From assembly GCF_002583405.1 (NCBI RefSeq), contig NZ_BCMJ01000002.1, forward strand, positions 1 through 64,000: 64,000 bases of DNA, in the 5' to 3' direction. The translations under genes were made by a program, and so were the position numbers. Shown here in pieces: positions 28,571-39,855 of the stretch; position 1 is the stretch's first letter, and every line of letters starts with the position of its first letter. A model generated the notes under the pieces. The model was not told the origin of the DNA. It made no database searches and saw only the letters and a list, made by a program, of their open reading frames with translations. This DNA is from Secundilactobacillus silagincola. Its GTDB lineage: Bacteria > Bacillota > Bacilli > Lactobacillales > Lactobacillaceae.

Positions 28571-29731
28571 ATGATTATTAACAAAGACATTATGCGCGAC
28601 CATAACGAGCATTCAGTATTGGCCGAAATTATCAATAATGGGCCAATGTCACGCAATGAGATTTCTAAAAAAGTTGGGCTGAACAAGGTTACGGTTTCCG
28701 ATATTGTGGGTCAATTATTGGAACAGCGACTGGCTAAGAGCCTGGGTGAGGGAAAATCAATGAGTGGCAGTAGTGGTCGAAAACCAGAGCTAGTGGAGTA
28801 TAACGCTGAATTTGGCTATACCGTTAACTTTAGTATTTCAGGGTCTCAGATTGAGATGCTGGCGACTAGGTTTGATGGGCGAGTTCTGGAGTATAATGTT
28901 GAACAAATTAATCATCAGCCGATTTCGGTTATTTTGAAAAAGATGGATGAACTCATCGAACAACTGCCAGACTTTCACTTTGTTAACGGTTTGCAGGCAA
29001 TATCGATTGCGGTCTTTGGCGTCGTCTATAAAAACCAAATCGTTAACTCGGATTTTGTCGATTACGATGATGTCGACCTGGTTGATTATTTTCAGGACAA
29101 TTATCACGTACCTGTGATCGTTGAAAATGAAGCCAATTTATCGGCCATTTTTGAAGAAGATTTTAGTAAGCAGGAACTGCAAAACCTAGTCTCCTTTAAT
29201 ATTCACGAAGGCGTTGGCGCTGGCGTGATTATTAATGCCCATCTGTATACGGGTAACTACGGGCAGGCCGGTGAGATTGGCAGAATGCTGATTTCAGATA
29301 CGTCAGGAACACATCAGCAACTGACTAAATTACCGACTTTTGATTCAGAATGGTCCCTAAATGCGATTATCCACAAAGCTCGGGTGATTAAGAAAGACAA
29401 GACTTATAGTCTGTCGATGTTAATTGAGGATTACAAGGACCATGATGACCAAATTACAAGGTTGATTGATGACTTTTGTTATTATTTAGCGATTGTGACT
29501 AGCCATTTGATTTCCGCTTATGATCCTCAAATGATTTTCTATAACTCACCGTTGATCGATAGTCTGCCAGAAATCTTGAAGAACATTCAAATGAAGTTAA
29601 CCTTTTTACCACTTGTTCCGCCACTAGTCATGTCTAAGGATGTGCATTATGCGACGCTGTTAGGTGGTGCTTCAATGGCCATTCATACAGTGCTTCACAT
29701 GAATGGTATGAGATTGATCTTCCATCATTAG
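28571..29731 (+). CDS. ROK-family transcriptional repressor, second XylR-like paralogue
   Basis: A 386-residue regulator clearly paralogous to the XylR at 19.8 kb: N-terminal winged helix (MSRNEISKKVGLNKVTVSDIVGQLLEQ, about 28-54), SSGRKPELVEYN linker and the ROK domain with ENEANLSAIFEED and GVGAGVIINAHLYTGNYGQAGEIG. No zinc Cys motif. It follows xylP by 25 bases and probably belongs to its transcript, so it may regulate xylP/xylQ through the shared operator core there. The ribosome site before ATG 28571 is weak; ATG 28592 is an alternative start. Confidence 0.87.
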   Translation: MIINKDIMRDHNEHSVLAEIINNGPMSRNEISKKVGLNKVTVSDIVGQLLEQRLAKSLGEGKSMSGSSGRKPELVEYNAEFGYTVNFSISGSQIEMLATRFDGRVLEYNVEQINHQPISVILKKMDELIEQLPDFHFVNGLQAISIAVFGVVYKNQIVNSDFVDYDDVDLVDYFQDNYHVPVIVENEANLSAIFEEDFSKQELQNLVSFNIHEGVGAGVIINAHLYTGNYGQAGEIGRMLISDTSGTHQQLTKLPTFDSEWSLNAIIHKARVIKKDKTYSLSMLIEDYKDHDDQITRLIDDFCYYLAIVTSHLISAYDPQMIFYNSPLIDSLPEILKNIQMKLTFLPLVPPLVMSKDVHYATLLGGASMAIHTVLHMNGMRLIFHH

Positions 29732-29755
29732 TATGATTCATCAGGTAGTTTATAA

Positions 29756-32171
<2,416 letters not shown>

Positions 32172-32208
32172 CGTCATTAACGTAAAAGAGTGCCATCTTG
32201 GTAAATGC

Positions 32209-32251
32209 CAAATAAGCGTTGTCTCGATTTTGTCGGGATAACGCTTATTTG
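32209..32251 (+). terminator. Terminator after the ROK kinase
   Basis: CAAATAAGCGTT and AACGCTTATTTG form a perfect stem, with inner TCTCG/CGGGA pairing. The T tail is weak. Confidence 0.72.
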
Positions 32252-32417
32252 AGTTGAATAGCAAAAATCTCGTTCATGTTCTGTACGGAGGTAATTTTTG
32301 TTAACTTAAGATTCAGAGTTTTAATTTAAATTAAAGATGGCGAATTTCTTATAGCTATTTTAGGTTCAGGTAGTATACTTTGTGCATTAATGAGTTTACG
32401 GAAGGTAGGGGTGGCAT

Positions 32418-32807
32418 ATCAATACAACATTTGTTTTTCATCTACCCGTTTATATTGACTGGCTGGATCGTTATAATCAACGGCACCCCACCAGTGGTCA
32501 GCAGTTGGAGTTAGCCATCCACGAGCTATTACTGTCACAGAGTCCGTGGACGGATGAGTGGCATACGGATGTGCCTTACGCTGCTGGAAGCCAGCAAGGA
32601 ACGGCTAAGTTGGCGGCAGTGCGTGCCGATCACCAGCATCACCAGGCGATTTTAACGATTCGATATCACCAGCCGGCTATTAGCGGTCATGATTCCCACC
32701 AGTTAGCTGAAGTCGTGGCGGTTTTTCTTAAAACAGTGATGAATCGCTTTTGTCAGCGTACCGTGTTTGGTGTTCAAAACACCCGCCTTGCCATTCGCAT
32801 TGCGTAA
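32418..32807 (+). CDS. Hypothetical protein, possible non-AUG start
   Basis: I do not recognise this protein. The first canonical start in frame is TTG 32505 (100 residues), but it lacks a ribosome site, and the frame stays open with protein-like sequence back to 32409. AGGGG at 32407-32411 sits 6 bases before an ATC codon at 32418, which would give 129 residues beginning INTTFVFHLPVYIDWLDRY. A TATACT -10-like element is at 32374. The protein is His/Gln-rich with no signal peptide or membrane segment. Alternatively an upstream frameshift has separated the true start (ATG 32390 is in another frame). Confidence 0.5.
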   Translation: MNTTFVFHLPVYIDWLDRYNQRHPTSGQQLELAIHELLLSQSPWTDEWHTDVPYAAGSQQGTAKLAAVRADHQHHQAILTIRYHQPAISGHDSHQLAEVVAVFLKTVMNRFCQRTVFGVQNTRLAIRIA

Positions 32808-32878
32808 CCTTGGCTTTCTGACAACTCATTATGAAGTACCCGATGAATTTAATTAAAAAAGCTGGAAGTGATTAATAG

Positions 32879-33259
32879 ATGCCTCAACCTAACATGGAAC
32901 CCGAGGAAATTGTCGAGAAATTCGGCTTGCCTTCATCTGAAAAGATGATTGAAGTAATGGGGTTATCCAGGGACATTTTGGATAAAGAAATTGCAAGTAC
33001 CAAAGATTTTTATAAAAAAGGGAATAACCCGCCAAGTTACTCAAGCGTTCGCAGTATCAGCGAATTCATTGAAGATGAATACGATAGCTTTGTGCAGAAG
33101 TTATATCAGCAAGGTGAAACTGAGATTTCAGTTGATGAGCTGCTGAGCGCGTTTAAACAACGGCTCAATCAGCACTTGCCAAATTACGTTGTCGTTAAGA
33201 ACACCGGCCGGGCTTATTTGGCTGATGAAAATGATCAGACACCTTTAAAAATCAAATAA
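32879..33259 (+). CDS. Hypothetical cytoplasmic protein
   Basis: A 126-residue acidic, soluble protein (MPQPNMEPEEIVEKFGLPSS ...) that I do not recognise. The middle (ISEFIEDEYDSFVQKLYQQGETEISVDELLSAFKQRLNQ) looks alpha-helical, and the end NTGRAYLADENDQTPLKIK looks like a small beta segment. GGAAGTG precedes the ATG by 8 bases. It is followed by a strong terminator and may be co-transcribed with the preceding hypothetical gene 71 bases upstream. Confidence 0.7.
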   Translation: MPQPNMEPEEIVEKFGLPSSEKMIEVMGLSRDILDKEIASTKDFYKKGNNPPSYSSVRSISEFIEDEYDSFVQKLYQQGETEISVDELLSAFKQRLNQHLPNYVVVKNTGRAYLADENDQTPLKIK

Positions 33260-33261
33260 AG

Positions 33262-33312
33262 AACCATTGATAACCGTTTAGAAATAAAACGGTTGATCAA
33301 TGGCTCTTTTTT
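33262..33312 (+). terminator. Terminator after the hypothetical gene
   Basis: GAACCATTGATAACCGTTT pairs with AAACGGTTGATCAATGGCTC, followed by TTTTTT. Confidence 0.87.
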
Positions 33313-33313
33313 G

Positions 33314-33799
33314 TTAGATGGTGATTGCACGATTACCCAAATGCGTTCGAATTTCAGCGAACTGCTGGTTGGATAATTTTTCAACCTGATTAGTCCAGCA
33401 GTCATTCACGATGACGACATCATCGTCGTAGCCAGTCATGACTAACGCGTGGGTGTGAAAGCCGTCAAATTCACCGACCCAGACAACAACGGGGTGGTTC
33501 TGGTCAATTTGATCTTTCAAAGTGGCTAAATCAGCTCCGGTTAAGTCCGTTGCGTGACCAGCGTACTTAGAGATTAGATCAATCAACGCCGGGGGATAAA
33601 TACTATTGCCGTTTTCTGTAAAGGGATCACCCACAAACCCCTTATCGCAATCGACATCATCATAGGGCATTTCTTTAGCTAACTGTACTTTGTTGACTTG
33701 TGCGCCAGTGTATTGAAGCAGCATGGTTACAGCGGTGATTTCACAGCCAGTAGGTAACTCAGGCCGTTGGGCGATGAGTGGGACATTTAATTTTCTCAT
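33314..33799 (-). CDS. C39-like papain-fold cysteine peptidase
   Basis: The 161-residue protein fits the Peptidase_C39_2 family. The candidate nucleophile is Cys19 in ELPTGCEITAVTMLL, His is in FHTHALVMTGYDDD and the third residue in VIVNDCW. I place the start at ATG 33799 (MRKLNVP), where AAAGG precedes; a frame extension to 33949 lacks a ribosome site. It has no signal peptide or transporter domain, so it does not look like a bacteriocin exporter; related proteins occur widely in lactobacilli with unknown substrates. Confidence 0.8.
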   Translation of the reverse strand: MRKLNVPLIAQRPELPTGCEITAVTMLLQYTGAQVNKVQLAKEMPYDDVDCDKGFVGDPFTENGNSIYPPALIDLISKYAGHATDLTGADLATLKDQIDQNHPVVVWVGEFDGFHTHALVMTGYDDDVVIVNDCWTNQVEKLSNQQFAEIRTHLGNRAITI

Positions 33800-33938
33800 T
33801 TTCTTGCAACCTTTCTTTTTTAAAGAGCATACCAGAATTCTTCCATTATGGAAAACTGACCTACGTAGGTGGATTCCTAGGCACTCAATTAAGCGGATAA
33901 TAATCAGTAATATTAAATAAGTCTTAAATAAATATGTG

Positions 33939-33972
33939 TATTTACTCATAAATGTGATAAAATATGAGTAAT
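33939..33972 (+). promoter_or_regulatory. Inverted repeat in the promoter/leader of oppA-like gene 1
   Basis: ATTTACTCATA and TATGAGTAAT flank GTGATAAAA, a likely -10 area. The same arrangement occurs before the second oppA-like gene (35917-35949), with a conserved leader up to the ribosome site. Confidence 0.6.
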
Positions 33973-34013
33973 CGTTGTTGTATTTTAGATGAGTTGTCTA
34001 GGAGGAAAAGAAT

Positions 34014-35639
34014 ATGAAGTTCAATCCAAAATGGGCAGTTAGCGCTAGCCTAGCAGGTTTAGCGTTAATACTCAGTGCTTGTGGTTCTGGCAGCAGTTCC
34101 AGCCAGAAGCAGACGTTTACAATGCCAACTGATAGTGAGTTAACAACAGTTGATCTGTCAAAATCCACTGCCTTAGGTACTTTTGATATGTTGAATAACA
34201 CGAATGAAGGGTTATACCGTTTGGGTAAAAATAGTAAACCCGAAACGGCTTTAGCTACAAAGATGACCCAAACCAATAATGGGCGGCATTACGTGATCGA
34301 TATTCGCCACGATACTAAGTGGAGCAATGGTGATACGGTGACTGCTAAAGACTTTGTTTATTCCTGGCAACGAACTCTGAATCCAAAAACAGCGTCACAA
34401 TATGCCTATCTGTTTAGCGGCATGAAGAATGCTGATGCCATTGCCAATGGTAAGAAGTCGCCAAGTACGCTTGGTGCTACAGCCACGGGTAAGTATCAGC
34501 TGACCATCGATCTTGATCATCAAATTCCTTACTTCAAATTACTGTTAGGTTTCCCAGTCTTTTATCCGCAAAATGAAAAAGTTGTCGATAAATATGGCAA
34601 TGGTTACGGGACTAGAAGTGACCGAATGGTTTACAACGGCCCATATAAGCTATCTAAGTGGAATGGGACTGGTACAACCTGGACGCTTACTAAGAACAAT
34701 AGTTATTGGGACAAGAAAGCCGTTAAGATGAGTTCTATCAAGTATCAGGTTGTCAAGGATAACCAGACGGCGTTGAACCAATATAATTCAAAGAAACTAA
34801 TTGGTGCACCATTAACGGGTAACCAAGCAAAGAACCTCCAGAATAACAAAGACTTAATTTCACGGCCACAGTCAAGCAGCTACTACCTAGCTTTGAACCA
34901 GCACATGAAGTTATTTAAGAACTTGAAGATTCGTGAAGCTATTTCCATGGCCGTCGACCGTCAGCAATTGACTAAGAAAGTCTTGGGCGATGGTTCAATC
35001 GTTAATAATAGCTTTGTTTCTAAAGGTTTAGCTACTAATCCAAAGACTGGTAAAGACTTTACAGCGGACACCACTGCGCCTGCTTCGATGAAGTATGATC
35101 CAGCTAAGGCTAAACAGTTATGGCAACAAGGGCTTAAAGAAACGGGTATCAGTAACCCTAAATTTACGATTTTAGGTGCCGATAGCGATTCCGGTAAGAA
35201 GGTTACCGAATACCTGCAAAACTCACTGGAAAAGAACTTGCCAGGATTGAAAGTTTCCGTTTCTAACATTCCATTCCGGACCGTCTTAGCACGTCAAGCT
35301 TCACGGAATTACCAAGTGACCTTTGCTAACTGGTTCGCGGACTTCTCAGACCCAATTACGTTCCTGAACATTTATACTTCAGGCAACTCAAGCAACATTT
35401 CCGACTGGTCAAACAGTACCTATGATAAGTTAATCAAGGCTTCTTCAACCACGGATGCTAATAAGCCAGAGCAGCGTTGGCAAGATATGGTTCAAGCCCA
35501 GAATATCCTGTTGAAGGATCAAGGGATTACACCACTGTATCAATCGTCAGCCCCATGGCTCTTTAACCAAAACGTGAAGAACGTTGTTTATAACTCAGCG
35601 GGTGCTAACTATAACTACAAGACGACTTATATTAAGTAG
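34014..35639 (+). CDS. Peptide ABC transporter substrate-binding lipoprotein (OppA type), copy 1
   Basis: A 541-residue SBP_bac_5 protein. The signal peptide ends in the lipobox LSAC with Cys23, then a Ser-rich linker. ELTTVDLSKSTALGTFDMLNNTNEGLYRLGKNSKPETALA and VTAKDFVYSWQRTLNPKTASQYAYLF are typical of oligopeptide binding proteins. AGGAGG precedes the ATG. No permease or ATPase gene is adjacent, so it must use a transporter encoded elsewhere or have a signalling role. It is a close duplicate of the next gene. Confidence 0.93.
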   Translation: MKFNPKWAVSASLAGLALILSACGSGSSSSQKQTFTMPTDSELTTVDLSKSTALGTFDMLNNTNEGLYRLGKNSKPETALATKMTQTNNGRHYVIDIRHDTKWSNGDTVTAKDFVYSWQRTLNPKTASQYAYLFSGMKNADAIANGKKSPSTLGATATGKYQLTIDLDHQIPYFKLLLGFPVFYPQNEKVVDKYGNGYGTRSDRMVYNGPYKLSKWNGTGTTWTLTKNNSYWDKKAVKMSSIKYQVVKDNQTALNQYNSKKLIGAPLTGNQAKNLQNNKDLISRPQSSSYYLALNQHMKLFKNLKIREAISMAVDRQQLTKKVLGDGSIVNNSFVSKGLATNPKTGKDFTADTTAPASMKYDPAKAKQLWQQGLKETGISNPKFTILGADSDSGKKVTEYLQNSLEKNLPGLKVSVSNIPFRTVLARQASRNYQVTFANWFADFSDPITFLNIYTSGNSSNISDWSNSTYDKLIKASSTTDANKPEQRWQDMVQAQNILLKDQGITPLYQSSAPWLFNQNVKNVVYNSAGANYNYKTTYIK

Positions 35640-35663
35640 TTTAAGTCAGTCAAAATAGCAATC

Positions 35664-35713
35664 AAAGTGCTTCCTAACAGTTAGATTTCTAACTGTTAGG
35701 AAGCACTTTTTTG
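35664..35713 (+). terminator. Terminator after oppA-like copy 1
   Basis: AAAGTGCTTCCTAACAGTTAG pairs perfectly with its complement around ATTT; TTTTTT follows. The 35640-35990 gap holds this and the duplicated leader of copy 2. Confidence 0.92.
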
Positions 35714-35916
35714 ATCGTATTTTAAAATGAATAAGCATTAACCAGATTTGTGCTCATTAGAATCTCTCATTTATTTTTAATTCTCACAAATTGATGTAAG
35801 ATACGTCATAAATCTTATACTAAAGGTAAGTTATTGCGCTTTATAGGGGCTCCGCTGAAGGATTACTAACTAAATTGGAAAAGACAACATTAAAAGAATA
35901 TTAAAATAATATGTGT

Positions 35917-35949
35917 ATTTACTCATAATTGTGATAGAATATGAGTAAT
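35917..35949 (+). promoter_or_regulatory. Inverted repeat in the promoter/leader of oppA-like gene 2
   Basis: ATTTACTCATA and TATGAGTAAT around GTGATAGAA; nearly identical to 33939-33972. The match continues through GTTGTTGT and GAGTTGT to AGGAGGAAAAG. Confidence 0.6.
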
Positions 35950-35990
35950 CGTTGTTGTGCTTTAGTTGAGTTGTGTAGGAGGAAAAGCAT

Positions 35991-37616
35991 ATGAAAATCA
36001 ATCCAAAAAGGGCGGTTACCGCTGGCTTAGCAAGTTTAGCGTTACTGCTCAGTGCTTGTGGTTCAAGTAGCAGTTCGAGTAAAAAGCAAACGTTCACGAT
36101 GCCTGCCGACAGTGAATTATCAACCATGGATCTTTCGAAATCCACTGCTTTGGGTACTTTTGATACGTTGAATAACACCAATGAAGGGTTATACCGCTTG
36201 GGCAAGAACAGTAAACCGGAAGTGGGGTTAGCCACCAAGTTAACTGAATCAAATCAAGGCCGCCACTATGTTATTGATGTTCGTCACAATACGAAATGGA
36301 GTAATGGTGATACATTGACTGCCAAAGACTTTGTTTATTCTTGGCAGCGGACGGTCAATCCTAAAACGGCTTCTCAGTATTCATATCTGTTTAGTGGCAT
36401 TAAGAATGCGGATGCGATCACCAAGGGTAAGAAAGCACCAGATACGTTGGGAATCAAAGCCACTGGTAAGTATCAGTTGACCATTGATTTGGATCACCAA
36501 ATTCCGTACTTCAAACTATTGCTCGGCTTCCCAGTCTTTTATCCACAAGATCAGAAAGTGGTTGAGAAGTATGGCAGCAACTACGGTACTCGAAGCGATC
36601 GGATGGTATACAACGGGCCATACAAGTTAACCAAGTGGAACGGGACTGGTACGACCTGGACGCTGGCTAAGAACAACAATTATTGGGATAAGAAAGCCGT
36701 TAAGATGAGTTCAATCAAGTACCAAGTTGTTAAAGATAGTCAGACGGCTTTGAATCAGTATAATTCAAAGAAATTAGTTGGTGCGCCGTTAACGGGTAAC
36801 CAAGCGAAGAACCTAAAGAACAATAAAGATTTGATTGCACGGCCACAGTCAAGTGCGTATTATCTGGCGCTGAACCAACACATGAAATTATTCCAGAACC
36901 TGAAGATTCGTGAAGCAATCTCTATGGCAGTGGATCGGCAGCAAATCACTAAGAAAGTCCTTGGTGATGGTTCAATCGTGACCAATAATTTCGTTTCTAA
37001 AGGTCTAGCGACTAACCCTAAGACTGGCAAGGACTTTACTGCAGACACCACTGCACCATCCTCTATGAACTATGATCCAGCTAAGGCCAAAACTTTATGG
37101 CAACAAGGACTCAAAGAAACTGGCATTTCTAACCCTAAGTTCACCATCATGTGTGGTGACAGTGAGTCGACTAAGCAAGTTAGCGAATATCTCCAAAGTG
37201 CTTTAGAGAAGAATTTACCAGGACTAAAGGTTTCAATTTCCAGTATTCCAGCTCGGACGGTATTGGCACGTCAGGCTACGCGGAAGTATCAAGTCACAAT
37301 GGCTAACTGGTTCGCAGACTTCTCTGATCCAATCACCTTCTTGAATATTTACACCACGCATAACCCAAGTAACATTTCTGATTGGTCGAACACTACTTAC
37401 GATCAGTTGGTTAAGGCCTCCTCAACAACGGATGCTAACAAGCCTGAGCAACGTTGGGATGACATGGTGAAAGCCCAAAATATCCTGTTGAAGGATCAAG
37501 GCATTACACCACTGTATCAATCTTCAGCTCCATGGGTCTTTAGTCGGGACGTGAAGAACGCGATTTACAACTCGGCTGGTGCAAACTACAACTTTAAGAC
37601 GACTTATGTTAAGTAG
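35991..37616 (+). CDS. Peptide ABC transporter substrate-binding lipoprotein (OppA type), copy 2
   Basis: Also 541 residues, with the lipobox LSAC at Cys23. It is co-linear with copy 1 over the whole length; differences cluster in segments such as 385-400 (TIMCGDSESTKQVSEYLQ versus TILGADSDSGKKVTEYLQ), which may tune ligand choice. The promoter leader is duplicated as well, so both genes should respond to the same signal. It has its own terminator. Confidence 0.93.
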   Translation: MKINPKRAVTAGLASLALLLSACGSSSSSSKKQTFTMPADSELSTMDLSKSTALGTFDTLNNTNEGLYRLGKNSKPEVGLATKLTESNQGRHYVIDVRHNTKWSNGDTLTAKDFVYSWQRTVNPKTASQYSYLFSGIKNADAITKGKKAPDTLGIKATGKYQLTIDLDHQIPYFKLLLGFPVFYPQDQKVVEKYGSNYGTRSDRMVYNGPYKLTKWNGTGTTWTLAKNNNYWDKKAVKMSSIKYQVVKDSQTALNQYNSKKLVGAPLTGNQAKNLKNNKDLIARPQSSAYYLALNQHMKLFQNLKIREAISMAVDRQQITKKVLGDGSIVTNNFVSKGLATNPKTGKDFTADTTAPSSMNYDPAKAKTLWQQGLKETGISNPKFTIMCGDSESTKQVSEYLQSALEKNLPGLKVSISSIPARTVLARQATRKYQVTMANWFADFSDPITFLNIYTTHNPSNISDWSNTTYDQLVKASSTTDANKPEQRWDDMVKAQNILLKDQGITPLYQSSAPWVFSRDVKNAIYNSAGANYNFKTTYVK

Positions 37617-37634
37617 TTGAAGATAGTTAATTTA

Positions 37635-37685
37635 AAAACAGCACGTTAATTTTTCCAGAAAAGAAAAATCAACGTGCTGTTTTTA
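37635..37685. terminator. Bidirectional terminator between oppA copy 2 and fructokinase
   Basis: AAAACAGCACGTT and AACGTGCTGTTTT form the stem with T/A runs on both sides; the two flanking genes converge on it. Confidence 0.85.
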
Positions 37686-37697
37686 TGGTGTGATGGA

Positions 37698-38582
37698 TTA
37701 ATTATCTGCTGATTTAACTTCACGATAGGCTAAAGCAAAGTTACCAATGGTTGCAGACCCGTTATTTTCAGCGATGGGCATTGTAATATAATCTTCTAAG
37801 TCACCAACGTCTTGGTAATCGTTCATTAGTGTCGCAAATTCGTGACGAACTTTCTTGAGGAAGGTTTCACTGACGACGCCACCACCAAAAACGATTTTCT
37901 GTGGACGAATGTGCAGCGTTGTTTGCAGAGCGGCCTGTGCCACATAATAGGCCATAATATCCCAAACGTGATCAGATAGAGGAATATCCTGGCCTTTTTT
38001 ACCAGTCCTAGCTTCAAACGTTGGGCCAGCTACCAAGCCCTCTAAGCAATCACCATGATAAGGACAGATGCCTTTAAAATCTAAGTCGTCGGGATGGCGC
38101 TTTAACCGGACGTGACCAACTTCTGGATGACCCAAAGTGCCGATGAACTGCCCATTTAGGATTGTTCCAGCACCGACACCCGTGCCAATGGTGTAATAAG
38201 TTAATGCATCAATCTGGTTACCTGATGCCAGTGCCAGCGTGTACTCACCATATGCTGAACCATTAACATCAGTCGTCCAATAGATTGGCAGATCAAAGGC
38301 CTTTTGTAGCATGCCCAAGAAATTAGTCTGTGACCAGCCTACTTTCGGTGTGTCAGTGATGTAGCCGTATTTTTCGGTGTTTTTACGAATTTCAATGGGA
38401 CCAAACGAAGCCACCGAAATGGCGCGTAAATCCGGGTACTTCTTAAAGAAATCAATTGATCTTTGAATGGTTTCTTCTGGTGTAGTTGTTGGATACTGAA
38501 TCTGTTCTTTAACTTGGTAATCTTCATTACCTACTGCGCAGACAAATTTGGTACCGCCTGCTTCGATACTTCCTAATAGCAT
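37698..38582 (-). CDS. scrK: Fructokinase, ROK family
   Basis: It phosphorylates fructose to fructose 6-phosphate. The 294-residue protein begins MLLGSIEAGGTKFVCAVG, with TIGTGVGAGTILNGQFIG and the zinc motif His-x8-9-CPYHGDC (HPDDLDFKGICPYHGDCLEG) typical of bacterial ROK fructokinases. Single gene; the adjoining regulator is transcribed in the same direction but 104 bases upstream. No sucrose genes are nearby, so it may serve free fructose or another hexose. Confidence 0.92.
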   Translation of the reverse strand: MLLGSIEAGGTKFVCAVGNEDYQVKEQIQYPTTTPEETIQRSIDFFKKYPDLRAISVASFGPIEIRKNTEKYGYITDTPKVGWSQTNFLGMLQKAFDLPIYWTTDVNGSAYGEYTLALASGNQIDALTYYTIGTGVGAGTILNGQFIGTLGHPEVGHVRLKRHPDDLDFKGICPYHGDCLEGLVAGPTFEARTGKKGQDIPLSDHVWDIMAYYVAQAALQTTLHIRPQKIVFGGGVVSETFLKKVRHEFATLMNDYQDVGDLEDYITMPIAENNGSATIGNFALAYREVKSADN

Positions 38583-38685
38583 CTTATTCCTCGCTTTACA
38601 AAATTATTTAAATCATCTAAAAAAGTTGCCAGTAACTAATTTATCATGTTGACATCATTAAGGGAATGGGTTTCTAATTTTCAGT

Positions 38686-39627
38686 TTATTCATTGCCATT
38701 AACGGGAATTTTATCGATTGAGTCAGATAATTGTTTTGGTAAGGGAATCTGCGGGTCAATGTGCGGATTATTGTGATGAATGATGTTAAACGTATTTCGA
38801 TACTGAGTAGGTGATAGCCCCATTTCGGTTTTAAAGTGTCTCATGAAAAGTTTAGGATCACTGAAGTATGAATTTTCGGCGACTTCATTAATTGGCATTT
38901 CAGTCCGAATAAGTAAGAGCGTTGCAACTTCAATTTTTAGATGATTAATATATTGCAGAGTGGTGATGCCTTCGTATTTTTTAAATAAACGCGTTAAGTA
39001 GTCTACATTGAGGTGAACTTGTCTAGCAATCTCTGCTACAGTCAATTCACTAGACATATTAGCTCGGATCCACTCTTTCAAATAGTTGATACGACTGTTG
39101 GCGTCTGATGGATTATGTTGTGCGATGTATGATTTGAATAGTTCAATTAGTAACGCAGACGTTAAAAAATCCCGTTCTTCAACGTACGAAAGCTCTGTGT
39201 GAAGGGATAAAATTTGGTGCATGAGGACGGTGATATGTTCATAGTCATGTAAATGAAATAGACTGGGCAGGATCACTTTTTTCTCGTTATCGGAATTTGT
39301 AATGATAGAGCTAACAGTCGCATTTTCATCAGCTGTAAAACTAGATAGTGAGTCCTGAGGAAAAAAGTGAAGCCAGTAAAAGTCGACCTGGTTACTTGGT
39401 TTAGAACCTTGAAAATGCGTATATGGTGGAATTAATAAGACATCATTAGGGCCAACAGTGACGGGTTCATCTTCAATTTGAAGATGAATTTTGCCCTTTA
39501 ATCCCAGAATGATTTCGTAGTCTCCCTTATGATACATGGGTTTATGAATCCATTTTGGCTTGCTCATAAATTCACCACCTTTATAATATAAGACAGTTTT
39601 GTTTAATTTAAAGCAATAAAAATTCAT
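38686..39627 (-). CDS. AraC-family regulator of the adjacent GH127 operon
   Basis: The 313-residue protein has an N-terminal cupin-like sensor (DYEIILGLKGKIHLQIEDEPVTVGPNDVLLIPPYTHF) and two C-terminal HTH motifs (LTVAEIARQVHLNVDYLTRLFKKYEG and PINEVAENSYFSDPKLFMRHFKTEMGLSPTQYR). I place the start at ATG 39627, 8 bases after GGAGG; a TTG at 39642 overlaps that site. It is divergent from the small membrane protein/GPH/GH127 operon, whose promoter holds two direct repeats suited to AraC dimers. It is paralogous to the regulator at 43.8 kb. Confidence 0.9.
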   Translation of the reverse strand: MNFYCFKLNKTVLYYKGGEFMSKPKWIHKPMYHKGDYEIILGLKGKIHLQIEDEPVTVGPNDVLLIPPYTHFQGSKPSNQVDFYWLHFFPQDSLSSFTADENATVSSIITNSDNEKKVILPSLFHLHDYEHITVLMHQILSLHTELSYVEERDFLTSALLIELFKSYIAQHNPSDANSRINYLKEWIRANMSSELTVAEIARQVHLNVDYLTRLFKKYEGITTLQYINHLKIEVATLLLIRTEMPINEVAENSYFSDPKLFMRHFKTEMGLSPTQYRNTFNIIHHNNPHIDPQIPLPKQLSDSIDKIPVNGNE

Positions 39628-39686
39628 CGTGTAAACCTCCAATCTTAAACAAGAATCGTAGTATTTAATAAGAAAATACCGAAGCT

Positions 39687-39768
39687 AAAAGTCGGAAATA
39701 GTCACCTAATATATAAAAATTGCGATATGTCGCTAAATTAAATTTTAAAAAGTCGGAAATAGTTACCT
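39687..39768 (+). promoter_or_regulatory. Paired direct repeats, candidate AraC-type activator sites
   Basis: AAAAGTCGGAAATAGTYACCT occurs at 39687-39707 and 39748-39768, start to start 61 bp (about six helical turns). The second copy ends 18 bases before the -35. Confidence 0.75.
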
Positions 39769-39786
39769 TTTTTGTAATTATAGACC

Positions 39787-39815
39787 TTACTAGGGTATAT
39801 GGAAACAGTTATTAT
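39787..39815 (+). promoter_or_regulatory. Promoter of the small membrane protein/GPH/GH127 operon
   Basis: TTACTA (39787) and TATTAT (39810) with a 17-base spacer; weak -35, as expected of an activated promoter. Confidence 0.65.
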
Positions 39816-39828
39816 GAAAGCGTATTCA
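39815..39828 (+). promoter_or_regulatory. cre box at the start of the GH127 operon transcript
   Basis: TGAAAGCGTATTCA matches 13 of 14 consensus positions and overlaps the predicted transcription start. Confidence 0.75.
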
Positions 39829-39855
39829 AAATAAAACTGTAAAGGAGGCCTTATC

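Noticed and set aside
33314-33799. C39-like protein as a bacteriocin-processing peptidase
   Set aside because: There is no ABC transporter domain, bacteriocin precursor or immunity gene nearby; it is a stand-alone C39_2-type protein.
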